A stretch of DNA of 64,000 nucleotides, taken from the NCBI GenBank assembly GCA_008711295.1, contig VUYV01000015.1:7201631-7265630 (forward strand). Direction: 5' to 3'. The notes below the pieces were generated by a model. The model saw only the letters and a list, made by a program, of their open reading frames with translations, was not told where the DNA came from and searched no databases. Below are positions 53,247 through 63,277 of the stretch, piece after piece. Origin of the DNA: Anarhynchus alexandrinus. Taxonomy: Eukaryota > Chordata > Aves > Charadriiformes > Charadriidae. Numbering within the stretch: the stretch's first letter is position 1; each line of letters begins with the position of its first letter. Made by a program: the position numbers and the translations under genes.

Positions 53247-56200
53247 ATACTGAATTACAAGAAGCACTGTAATAATAAATTAGGATAAGGTAGGAAAGCA
53301 TTATTAATTTCATTCACAAACACGGACCTCGTGGCAAAGAAATGATGTAATTTTTCAGCAGGGTCTTTCATTCATTTCCCAAAGTCAGGTGCCTTATTTC
53401 TGAGGGCAACCCTCAACTCTAAACAAACTTGGTTCACTTACATTCCTGCTCATTTGGTATATGTAGGCAAGCAATGTGTTTCACTAGCACAAATGATCAC
53501 ACAATCCATTTCAAATTCATACTGGTCTTTGCAAAATGCTCGTTTTTACAGCTTGGGTTTTCAAAAACAGCCATTTTGGGCCAAACTATTTCAAACCAAT
53601 GACAACAGCAATCTCGCTGATTTAAGGCGAAAGGAATAAAGGCAACACAGAGACAGTAGTTTTGAAAATCATATGCGCTGCTTTTATGTGTTAGTATCAA
53701 TACCAGATATTCTTGCAAACCATCCAGTGAAGGAGCAGAAATAATATCATGTGGCATATTCTACTAGTCATTCAGTCACAACAAATCACAGGCGATCAAA
53801 AAGCTGAAATGCCTTCCTGAAGTGCCTGTCGTTCTTCATTGCTAAGTAAGGCCTCCAATGTAGATATCTCTGTTAAATGCCTAATATTTTGTGAGATGGA
53901 CCCAGGCATGTCTGAAGTGCAGGCAAAATCTGAAGAGATTGCTTGCCTATAGCCAATGCATAATATAAAAAAATAAATAGAAAAAGAACTCATCAACTTT
54001 CTGATTAATAGTTCTAAAGGAATTGCATGTTGTTAAGAAAAAGGCTATGAGGAAAAGTTAAAGTCACACTTACTATATAACTGTATACCCTTGAATATCT
54101 GAATTTCAAGATGAATTTAAGTTTAGGCAAGGGTTCAAACCCACAGGCTGCTTGAGATGAGAGATTACAAAGCTCTATGGATGTTATTGGCTCAAAACCA
54201 GACCAAATGAGCTATCTGGCTTTCAGGTCAGAGCTGCTTTCTGTGTGACTAACCTGGATGACAGCCAGAGAAGGTCCTGCCTGCCTACACAAGTCCACAT
54301 ATGAATAACCTTTGATAAAACCCATCCTCTAAACCACTGAATGTTATCAAAATTAATTTGTATAGACAATGGCACCATTCAGCTCAGTTACAGCCAAGGC
54401 AAACCAAGTAATCCTAACCACTACAAAGCAAGCCAAAACTATCTGAATCTAATAGAAAACAGAATCTAGACCAAAGTGCATCAGGCACTACATAGGAAAA
54501 ACCTATGCACGTGTATGAGAAAGAGAAGATCCAGAGCAAAACAGGGCAAGTGAAAATGGATTAAAAACTCAAAGAAACACTGAAATGGCTCCTCCTGTTC
54601 CACCACAGCTTCTCTTGCCATGGAGGTTTTACCCAGGAAAGTGATCTTTTTCCGTTTCCAATACATCTTTCTGCATAAGGATTCTGGCTCTTTGTACCCT
54701 CAATCCAATGGTGAAGCAATTCTGGGTGCAGTTTGGACCAACGTCTTTTCATGAAGCCTCAGCTACACTTTTACAAACCTCTCTTTTCAAAGTTTTTCAA
54801 ACCTCCAGTTTTCTACTGTCTACTTTTACTTATGCTGCTGTAAACACAGAACAATTAATCACTTACATGAAATCATTTTAGATTCTCCTAGGCCATACCA
54901 CAGCATATGAAAAACAATTGAACTCAGTGCAGAAGAGGGGTACAAAAATAATGTATCACTTTGATTTCATTTACGTCCTCAAAATGTGCACTGAATGGCT
55001 CACAGCCCTTGGGCTGAGCTATTTCTATAGGCACAACTTTCATTCTTCAGGCACAATTTAGTTGACTCTATTGATTGGGTTTAGTAAATTCACAACCAGG
55101 ATGGGTTTAGTACAGCACTCTCCATATCCATGGCTGAAGATAATGCTGTGGAGAGAATAAGGACAGTAATTGCTCCAGAAATACAAAAGGCGGCTATGCT
55201 CTGAGTTAAAAAAAAGTCTGGGAAGAGAAATGGTTAGCACCTGTAAGAAGACTTTTGTAGCTAGTGTACAGGCTGAAAGATACTTTGCGTAAAAGTTGTT
55301 ATTTTTAAATGGAAAGGAGGTCGTGTAAAGAATAAAATGCCCATAAAGATAGCAAACCAGTAGACACTGAGGTTTTGGTTTTTTGTTTTCAGGGAGCCTG
55401 TTAATTTGGAAACTATTCAACAGTTTTATAAGGTTTGCTTTCCTGCACAGATGGGCATAAATCGGAATGCAATAAAAGACAGAGAAGAATAAAGTTAATT
55501 TCAATTGTTTTTATAGGATCATGGCTGAGCATCGGCTGTGCAAAATAGTCCTAAAATTGTGTGTGTGTATGCACGCAGGCACAAGGAAAAGGTTTTGTAA
55601 TCAGCCATCAGGACTTCAGAAAGAACTCTCCATGCTGACAGAGAACCATGCACAGTGCTGGACTTCAGTCTGCGTAAGGAAGTCCATACAAGCGCTGCCC
55701 AGCTCTTCAGAACAAAACAACAGTGCTTTTCCTCTGTTGTGACACAACCAGCTTGATTAAAGGAAGCTATCTGATGTCTGCTTCACAACCCCTGGAAGAT
55801 ATGCTAGAAGAAAAATGAGCCTTTGGGTAGAAAAAGCTTGCCAGTGAGGCATCTGGTGAATATTTCCCCTTGTTCTGGTAAAAGAGATGAGTAAAACAGC
55901 ATGTGTAAAGTCACAGGGGCTGAAAGGCCAGAAGCTCTTAGCCTTTTTCTTTCTTGGCCAAGTAAAGGACTTTGGTCAAATAGATTATTTTGTTTCAAAG
56001 ACAGGTACTGACAGGGCACTGGGCTCACAGCCTGTCCAATGTGAAGTCGCTAAGCGTCTGCCCAAAGAAGGTCTGGAGCTCTCAGATCAGCTTTTCCTCT
56101 GTTATAGTATTGCTTTGAGGAGTGTGGTGCAACTAATACTAGCTCTTTGATAGAACAAGTAATGCCTTTGAGGCAGCGTGTAATCCTCAACTCCTGCTGG

Positions 56201-56929
56201 CCATTTATGACCACCAAAATGGCTGTTTAATTAAAAAAAAAAAACCCTGCAGGCCAGAATTTCCTAATCACATTTCCCACTCTCTGCTCCTTCCTGAGTG
56301 CTTGCTCTTGCTATTTCTGATATCTTAGATGTATTTGATCATATTAAACTTTACCTAATTGAGTAAAATCCTGCAAGTTCTCCTTGGGCAGAAGCTCTGT
56401 TGAAAGTAACAGGACAGTGTTTTTCCATGCCTGAGGCTGGAAGCGGTTTCTGACGGCACCTTTCATTCTGTATGGCTGATTTTTATTCCACCCATAGTGC
56501 TTTACATATATGATAATATGCTTGCATAATAGTTTGATTTGATAGTCTTCTTTTCTGATCTTCAATCCTTAGGAAGTACTACTGTATAAATTTTAGTTTG
56601 ATCCCAGAAGTCGGTGCTTTCAGTGAAGACATTCACGCGCTCCCTCCGCGCTTGACAATTTAACTACCTAATATTTCTACCAGACGTTTTTTCGGGTGAA
56701 AATCTGTACCGCAAATGTGAAGTGCTGTTATTACTTGAGCCTCTTCCACGATGGCAAGTTATTTGTGAAGGCAGGCGATGCCACCTTCGCGCTTCAACAG
56801 GGGGCCGATCAGTCACGTACCCTAATTTTAAAAGTAACTAATAAGGGGTTACGGCACCCAGCCTGACGAGGTGTTCAAAGCAAGCCATCAAACCTGCCAC
56901 CAGACGTCCTGAGAGAGGGGGAAAACCTC
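53247..56929. other. Intergenic, no gene recognised
   Basis: AT-rich sequence without recognisable exons. The longest frame (148 codons, minus strand, 55058-55504) has the low-complexity aromatic composition of translated noncoding DNA. Confidence 0.45.
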
Positions 56930-57190
56930 CTCGCAGCAGCAGCCGAGCGGTGAAGCCCCACGGCCGCCTTCCCGCCGCGGGCCCCGCTGAGGGGAAGGGA
57001 CGGGGCTCCACCTAACGTTTACCCGGCACCTGACACAGACAGAACCACCGACGGAGAATTAGCCTCTTCCACCTCCACGCAGCAACTCCACAGCGAAGCT
57101 GGGGGACACCACAAGCCCCTGTGGTGGCGGGGGAGCCGCCGCCGCCGCCCCTCCGAGACCCTCCGGGGCCGGGGCGATGGCTGAGGGGAG

Positions 57191-57201
57191 ATCATGGCGG
57201 C
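57191..57201 (+). promoter_or_regulatory. YY1-type motif, plus strand
   Basis: ATCATGGCGGC fits the YY1 promoter motif, which usually lies just downstream of a transcription start in the sense direction. Its ATG (57194) opens a 36-codon frame rich in Ala and Gly that ends at 57304, so it is more likely a leader site or uORF than a protein start. Confidence 0.5.
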
Positions 57202-57563
57202 TCTAGGGGCGCGGGGAGGAGCGGCCGGGCGGCTGGCAGCAGCGGCGGCGGGCAGCTCACCTCCCGGGGAAGGGTGGCGGCGGGAGCAGGCGGCGGCGGC
57301 GTGAGGGGAGGCCGGCCGTCCCTCGGCACACCTCGGGCGGGGGCCGAGCTGAGGAGTGCTTGGCGGGGAGAGCCGGGAGGGGGAGGATGCTGGAGCCCGG
57401 CGATAGCTGATCGCGGCTCGTTCCCGCCTCCCGCAGCCCGGCTGAGGCGGCGACAGCGGCGGCAGGTGGGATCGGGAGCCATCCGCCACCGTGGTGAGTG
57501 CTCCCGCGGGGAGGTGACCAGCCCACCGACCCACACCGCTTAACAGACGGGACGGGGGGCGCG

Positions 57564-57574
57564 GCCGCCATCTT
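57564..57574 (-). promoter_or_regulatory. YY1-type motif, minus strand
   Basis: On the minus strand AAGATGGCGGC is a full match to the YY1 promoter consensus. Its ATG (57571) opens a 105-codon frame of Pro, Ala, Ser and Arg with no known motif. It faces the plus-strand site about 370 bases away, so the two sites suggest convergent rather than divergent starts. Confidence 0.5.
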
Positions 57575-57949
57575 CCTCGCCCTCAGGCGCGGCGGGCCGG
57601 GGAAGGGGCGGCGGGGCGGGGGCAGCCCAGCCGGCCCTCGGCGGAACATGAGATTTTTGAGGACTTTCTCTTTATTCTTTCTCAGCCCCGGGGGCTGGCC
57701 GAGGGCGGGAGAGGCGGGCGGAGGGGGTTCCCGCCCTCCCGCTGCTGACAGGAGTCCGGGGAGGCGGCGGCGCCCGGTGGCGCTGAGGTGGCCCTGGCCG
57801 TATCCCTTTCTGCCCGGCTGTGGGACTCGGGGCACCGCTGAGCTTATTAATTTGTGTTTATTCTCCCCTTCATGCTCTTTTATGAGGAGGGTGCCAGGTG
57901 GACGGGTAGGGAGGGTGCCGCTGCTTCTCTTTTTCCCCTCCTTTTGCAG

Positions 57950-58048
57950 GTACGGGGAGCGCACCTTGTCAGTGCGGGTCACGGATTTGAACGTTTCTGT
58001 ACGTTTTGGCTACCAACGTGGGTAGTGAACTCAAGTGCAAGATTTGAG
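57950..58048 (+). other. Candidate noncoding exon
   Basis: A pyrimidine-rich tract (about 57925-57946) ends in CAG at 57949, and GAG followed by GTAAAA lies at 58046-58052. This gives a possible 99-nt internal exon downstream of the CpG island. A second donor (AAAG then GTAGGA) at 58079 would lengthen it by 30 nt. No family motif is seen in its translation. CAG followed by GTACGG at 57947-57955 could also act as a donor, so the arrangement is uncertain. Confidence 0.25.
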
Positions 58049-58079
58049 GTAAAATCCCGATCATCAGTGTTTTTAAAGG

Positions 58080-60429
58080 TAGGAGAAAAAGCGTTGCTTC
58101 CAGTGAGGCTCAGGAGAGGCTGTGCGTGCGTGTGGACGTATGTACTATACAGTGCTGCGCTGCACCGATCTTGAGGAAAGATGATCAGACCTGAATCAGA
58201 TCGGCAGTGTTTTCTTGGGGAAATCAATCTGCTAGAAACACTGCAGGGTGGGTTGTGATGCTTCGTTTTTTATTTTTAGCAAGCCTGCTCCATTATTTTA
58301 AATCATGGCATTTCTGGCAATGCGTTTCACCTGTTTTGAGTCCCTTTTTTATGCTAGCGAATCAGAATTTACCAGCCTGTTTCTGTGATAAACACGTGCT
58401 TGTACATCTTTGCTTTTCTTGACAATTAATGCTATTGGAACCCCCCCCCTTTTTTTTTAATTACTGTAATCTTTCATTTTAGAAGTATTATTGTTGACTG
58501 AAATGGACATTCGAGTTACTTATGTCAGCTTCAATTAGTGTTTTCATTTTTCTTGAGTTTTAGAATATGTATTTCTGAATTGAAGCTATGTAATGGTTCA
58601 TTACAATAAGAATTTGAACATCTTTAAGAGAAACCTAATTTTAAACTAATTAAACTAAACCCTGCAGAAGAGGAAGGCAGTCTACTCTGGAGGTGCAACT
58701 GATGGCCAGGGATAAGCAATACTGTGGTGTGGGCTACCCAAATGATGTAAAGCGGTAGTTAAAAGGAGTAAGGTCATTGCCTGGCTGTAGTGACCATGAA
58801 ACCTGAGAGTTTTGGCAAAAGTGATGTTCTGCCTGTAATAAAGCCGTGATGTTTCTTCCTTCTGCAAGTACTGCTTTCATCTCCTTCGTTTTTTGCTTGT
58901 TGCATGCAGAAGACCTTAAGCCCTCTGCAGCAAGCATTTTATAGCAAGATAACTTTGATCTGGTTGCTGTCTATCAGCAGAACAGAAAGTCTGTAACAGC
59001 TCTTTAATGAAAAGCATTTACAATTAAAATTGCTATTAATCTTTAATCTGGCTTTGTTTTTTCAGTTCTATTTGTGACCAAAAAAATTGTGATGCCAGTG
59101 CCTCTGTTACAGAACAGCACATATAGTAAACTCTGTTTTGGCATTTGTGTAAATTAAGTGGTAAATAAGATGTTTGGAAGTGGGTAGCATTTATTAATAC
59201 ATAATACTGAAATCCCTGCCGGAAGGCCTGGTAAGACATTAATATTAATGCTTGAACTGAGCTCTTTATCTTTTCTAATATACCATATTTTATTAACAAG
59301 CTATTTAGCAGAAACTTAAGAATGGTTTACCCAGTTATATTAAGAAGAACAATTGCTATGATATAACAAAGTGAATTAAAAGTGAGCCAGCAGTGTTAAC
59401 TTCTTAAAAATAGTCATTTAGGCCAAGCGATGAACCAAACAATAATAAAAGAGTGCCACTTAACTAAACTTAGCTCTTAGTATTAACTTCCTACAGGCTG
59501 AAAGCTTCGTGCCCAGATGTATTATATTGTTGTAGGCTTGGCAAAAATTACTAACATAGTAATATCTAAGACACGGGACCTTCAGTTTCTGAGAAGGGAT
59601 GCAGTCTTGTAGTTGAGCAAAAGGATGGAGAGTTTGAAATAAAAATGTCTTCATGTTGTTGATATTGGCTTGCCATGAGATCTGTCAGCAGAAACTTTGA
59701 GGTCACTTACGGAGGTTTGCTTCTTCACCTCCTTGACTGTGATGATATCTTTCAAGGTATAATACTGTAGAACTTCGGGTCCCACAGTCTGTCTAATCCC
59801 TTAAACTTGGTTGTAAATTCCCCTTGTCCTTTGCCTTACCCTGCACTTCCCACCCCAGTACTGCCTGACCCTGCTCTTCTCTCATGGTGCTTCTCGGCTC
59901 TCCTTGCCTTCACCATGACTTAGCGATTCTTTTCCATCTCAAACCCAAGTTGCTCCAGCTCTGCCCCAAAGTGATAGTAATACATTAAAGACTTCTTGAA
60001 ACACCAAGCAACTAAACCCATAAAACTAATATTTTACATCCATGTCTTGTATAACGATCACTCTATCAGTTTTCATTCTACTTTTGTAACAGTGGGACAT
60101 AATTATCCCAGCTGGAGAGTGAGGCTCCATTGGTTTTAGGCACAAATCAAGGATTTTACAAGTCCAGTACCATCCTAACTCAGATGATATGAATAGCTTC
60201 CACAATCCATAGGAGGGTATCCAGCCCTGTTAAGAGGAACGTGTGCATGAAGTTTACATTTAGAATTAATGTAAATGGACACATGTAGGAGGCCTGTGGG
60301 CTTGAAATAAAAGGAAGAAATAAACTGTTGTGGTCATCTCTTTTCCTTGCACTAAAAGAAAACTACAGTGTAGCCCATGTATATAAATATATTGGAAACT
60401 TGGAGACAATAAAAAAAAAATACAGATTA
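58080..60429. other. Putative intron or flank, nothing recognised
   Basis: This AT-rich region follows the CpG island. If the island's gene is on the plus strand, this is its first intron. Some minus-strand frames at 59.65-60.0 kb look protein-like (a LKDIITVKEVKKQTS run, and YYYHFGAELEQLGFEMEKN upstream in another frame), but they are cut by stops and match no family I recognise. Confidence 0.35.
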
Positions 60430-61155
60430 CCTGGCTGCCTCCATCCACAAACAAATTTAATTCAGCTGTGTCTATTGCTTAGTGTCTCAAATCAATTCTA
60501 CTTGAATACACTTGTTCGATAGTTTTCAAACAATTATGTTCTAATTCTGTTTCACCAGGCCTGCGCAATAAGGTCACAGGATTTAGAGTTGTAGTAACTT
60601 TCAATTCAACATCGTCCTGTTCCAGCAACACTGCCTGGTATTTCATCATTTGGCTAGGGGACAGCCAATGCCCTCCTTTCTGTTGCAAAACTGTAGTTAC
60701 CCTGTGTGGCACTTGAACTATCATTTTCTATCCCAAAGTCAGTTTACGTGCCTCTTGTATAAGCAGTACAGTAGCAGCTACTGCCCTTAAACAAGAAGGC
60801 CATCCCCAACTCACTTGATCTAATTGCTGGGAAAAATATCCCACAGGTGGCTTCCACGACCCAACGTGTTGGGCTAGGACTCCCAGAGCAATATGCTGCC
60901 TTTCATTAACAAAGAGTTTGAATGTTTTTCCAAATTTGGAAGTCCTGAAGCAGGTGCAGACATTAAAGCTTGTTTTACCTTATGGAAGGCTTCCTGATAT
61001 TCAGGTGTCCATTCTAGAAGTTCCCTGGCACCTTTTACAGCGTCGTAAAGCAGTCTGGTGATCAATCCAAAATTGATGATCCATAGGCGACACCATCCGG
61101 CCATACCAAGGAATGCTCTTAATTCCCGCTTTGAAGCTCGCTCTGGTGTTGGCAC
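60430..61155 (-). pseudogene. ERV pol connection domain and RNase H start, broken
   Basis: The frame at 60874-61155 has RELRAFLGMAGWCRLWI and EYQEAFHKVKQALMSAP, which follow the reverse transcriptase thumb in class I elements. After further frame changes, the frame at 60479-60724 continues to a TAA at 60481-60479. A few codons beyond it LFVDGGSQ is readable, the first motif of RNase H. Similarity ends there, directly before GTAATC. The rest of pol is not present. Confidence 0.8.
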
Positions 61156-61969
61156 GTTGCCTCCTTTCTTTCTGTACCTAAACTCTGTTGTCCTTGAGCA
61201 ATAGTAAAACCAAGATAAATTACAGTTTGTCGGGTACTCTGAGCTTTTTTCTTGGATACTCTATACCCAGCTGCTCCCAAGAAATTCAAAAGGCTGATAG
61301 TAAATTGAATTGACTCTTGTTGAGTGGAGGTACCCAGCAAGATATCATCAACATACTGCAACAAAGTTACTTCTGGATTCTCTTCTTGCCAGCTCCCTAA
61401 CTCTTCTGCCAATTTGTTCCTAAAAATAGTCAGGATATTTTTAAATCCTTGAGGGAGAACAGTCCAGCATAACTGTGTCTTTCGCCTTGTTCTCGGGTTT
61501 TCCTATTCAAATGCGAATAGTTTCTGACTTTCCATTTCTAATGGTGTACAAAAGAAAGCATCTTTCAAATCTAAGACAGTGAACGACTGGTCAGTTTCTT
61601 TAATTATGGTCAAGAGTGTATAAGGATTTGCTACCACAGGGTGGACATCTTGCACAATCTGATTCACATATCGTAAATCTTGAACCAACCTATACTCATT
61701 TGTATGCGGTTTCTTTACTGGCAAAATAGGAGTGTTATATTCTGATTGACATTCTCGCAAAAGTCTGTAAGTCATAAAGCTTTTGATCAAGGGTTCTAGC
61801 CCTTTTCTTGCCTCCAGCTTAACTGAGTGTTGTTTCTGTCTTACCGGTTTAACTCTAGGCTTTAAGGCAATTGTTACCAGTTCCGAAGCTTTGGATCGTC
61901 CAGGAATCCCTGAAGCCCACACCAAAGGAGTTACTGCATTCAGTACTTTGTCTGGAATCTCTTCAGTCC
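61119..61969 (-). pseudogene. ERV reverse transcriptase, broken
   Basis: Motifs appear in the order expected: NTPILPVKKP and YRLVQDLRYVN in the fingers, VLDLKDAFFCTPL (first catalytic Asp), LPQGFKN, and LLQYVDDILLGT (the paired Asp of the active site), then YRVSKKKAQ and VIYLGF. A TAG stop (61505-61503) follows the FAFE motif directly. The frame continues in phase beyond it to about 61119. A frameshift near 61155 separates this part from the connection domain. Confidence 0.92.
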
Positions 61970-62338
61970 TGGGTGTCTCTTCCTGTAACAGAAGAACTTG
62001 CGCCTCCAAGGCTTTTTTTCTGGTATTTGTACACATATATTGCCTTTTTCAAATGTTATTTGAGCATCCAATTTACTTATCACATCCCTTCCCAACAGAG
62101 GCATCGGGCAATCAGGAATACATAGAAATTTGAGAGTAAAAACTCTGTTTCCAATTCCACATTGAATTGGTTGAAAGAAAGGCCTTATTTCTTTCTTCCT
62201 TGTTGCCCCAATCACAGGCATTTCTTGTTTACTCAGTTTGGTTTTACGTGTGTTTAATACTGAATATGTGGCTCCTGTATCAATCAAAAGTTTTAGTCTC
62301 TCGTTCCCCAACTTTATGGTAATGAGGGAGTCTTTCAA
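61970..62338 (-). pseudogene. ERV protease fragment
   Basis: The frame contains LLIDTGATYSVL, the active-site motif of a retroviral aspartic protease, with the catalytic Asp in the DTGA box. About 70 residues later it has LLGRDVISKL, which corresponds to the conserved alpha-helix Gly-Arg-Asp motif. The domain is open from end to end, although the start and end are set only by comparison with neighbouring domains. It is in a dead element, so no activity is expected. Confidence 0.88.
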
Positions 62339-62339
62339 A

Positions 62340-62845
62340 TTTACCCCCGGTCCCTCTCAATCCAAATCCTGGTCTAATGTTAACAAATCTGCTACCTGGG
62401 GATTTTCCTGAACTCCCTTTTCAGTGTCCTTTTTGTTTACAGTACGCACACCTGTCCCTATCTAGAGGTTTACTAGTTCCCTGCCTGAATGGGATCTTAT
62501 TACTCTCTCCTGTGGGGGTGTGAGCTGTTCTAAATGTTCTCTTTGTCCTCTGCCTTTTCTGTTACCTTCAGCTACAGCCGAAGCCAACAATTGTGCTTTC
62601 CTGTTTTCTTTAATTTGTTCTTTTTCTTGTCGCCTCTTCTCCTCTTCTTCCCTATTATTATTATAACTTTCCAAGCCGCCTCTAATAATTTATCAAGAGA
62701 CCTCACATGTGCTCCTTCTACCTTTTGCAACTTTCCTCAAATTTCCAGATTAGATTGTCCCACAAATTTACAAAAGTTAGCACATCTATTTCCTTTTCAG
62801 GATCTAATTCTGTATATTTTCTAGCTGCTTCACACAAATGTTAAA
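62340..62845 (-). pseudogene. ERV gag, C-terminal fragment (capsid end and nucleocapsid)
   Basis: The minus strand shows ARKYTELDPEKEIDVLTF, then after a frame change KLQKVEGAHVRSLDKLLEA, then an open run of charged residues (REEEEKRRQEKEQIKENRK). This is the typical capsid end and charged linker of gammaretroviral Gag. A single zinc knuckle follows near 62424-62450: its first two Cys and the His are readable, but the frame is lost before the fourth ligand and the Cys codon is not visible. At least three breaks occur in this short stretch. Upstream gag is missing; it may continue beyond the neighbouring insertion. Confidence 0.8.
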
Positions 62846-62985
62846 TGATTGCAACAGAGACCGGCTCCAGGGCAGGTAAGACTGCGCTGGGAGAAGGGAT
62901 CTGTAGCTAAAAAGGCTGGAAAGCTCTTTTTGGGGCTTTTTTGATGCCGGGCAAAGCCTCCTCCTCGTGTTGGGGGCTGACAGCT

Positions 62986-63060
62986 GGTGGGCGGGCTGCT
63001 GACTAAGCCTGGGCGGAGCCAGCTCCTCCCGCAGTTCATCACACCACCATCTTATAAGGA
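62986..63060 (+). promoter_or_regulatory. GC boxes and TATA-like site in retroelement leader
   Basis: GGGCGG words at 62986-62997 and 63011-63016 lie 40-65 bases upstream of CTTATAAGG (63051-63059). This resembles a compact RNA polymerase II promoter with an expected start near 63080-63090. An internal promoter that starts downstream of its own GC boxes would not copy them during LINE retrotransposition. This part may therefore be flanking or LTR sequence, or transcription may start further upstream. Confidence 0.4.
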
Positions 63061-63189
63061 GCCCCAGGGAGGGCTGAGGCTAGCTTCTGCCCATGGAGCA
63101 GTAACCAGTGCTTGGGTGTGTGTCCTGGTCGCTCCCTCACATGGCTGCAACTTGTATGCCAGGGTCCTGAGCCTCTGCTATTGCACAAG

Positions 63190-63267
63190 GTAAGTTCGAT
63201 TCCTTTTAGTAGTCAGACAACTAGCACGCTCATTCCAACTGACCCTTCCACTGTCTCTTGCTTGCAG
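63190..63267 (+). other. Candidate 78-nt spliceosomal intron in the element's 5' leader
   Basis: CACAAG is followed by GTAAGTTC at 63190, which fits the donor consensus. CTGAC at 63239-63243 fits the branch site, with its A at 63242, 24 bases before the acceptor AG. A pyrimidine-rich tract (63244-63264) ends in TTGCAG at 63262-63267. The next exon starts ACATCCAACC directly before the ORF1 ATG at 63278. All four signals fit in 78 bases, close to the shortest introns in vertebrates. Splicing has not been observed and is inferred. Confidence 0.5.
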
Positions 63268-63277
63268 ACATCCAACC

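Larger units (their letters stand above)
56930..57960. promoter_or_regulatory. CpG island promoter of an unidentified gene
   Basis: This kilobase is very rich in G, C and CpG, while everything around it is AT-rich. It contains GC-box-like GGGCGG words and two copies of the YY1-type ATGGCGGC motif, one on each strand. It is the only such island in the window and almost certainly a vertebrate promoter with one or more first exons. Plus-strand splice signals are present: GTG followed by GTGAGTG at 57494, a strong polypyrimidine-CAG at 57949 and good donors at 58049 and 58079. Minus-strand transcription cannot be excluded. Long GC-rich open frames (241 codons minus, 175 codons plus) are expected by chance in such composition. 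I could not identify the gene. Confidence 0.85.
60430..62845 (-). mobile_element. Endogenous retrovirus fragment, class I (gammaretrovirus-like), internal part
   Basis: Reading down in coordinate on the minus strand gives the gag capsid end, nucleocapsid, protease, reverse transcriptase, connection and the start of RNase H. The order and motifs fit a gammaretrovirus-like element. Integrase, env and both LTRs are absent. The low edge is at about 60430, where similarity stops right after the first RNase H motif. The high edge abuts the CR1-type element at about 62845. Several stops and frameshifts in every domain show a long-dead copy with no coding capacity. Confidence 0.9.

Noticed and set aside
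55058..55504. 148-codon minus-strand frame
   Set aside because: It is rich in Leu, Phe, Tyr and Ser as expected from AT-rich noncoding sequence, and lacks motifs.
57257..57982. 241-codon minus-strand open frame across the CpG island
   Set aside because: Stops are rare by composition in such GC-rich DNA. The translation is Pro, Ala, Arg and Ser rich and has no family motif.
57498..58025. 175-codon plus-strand frame with an internal MRFLRTFSLFFL signal-peptide-like start
   Set aside because: It runs across the candidate intron and acceptor and is mostly Gly, Arg and Pro. The hydrophobic run is short and no domain follows.
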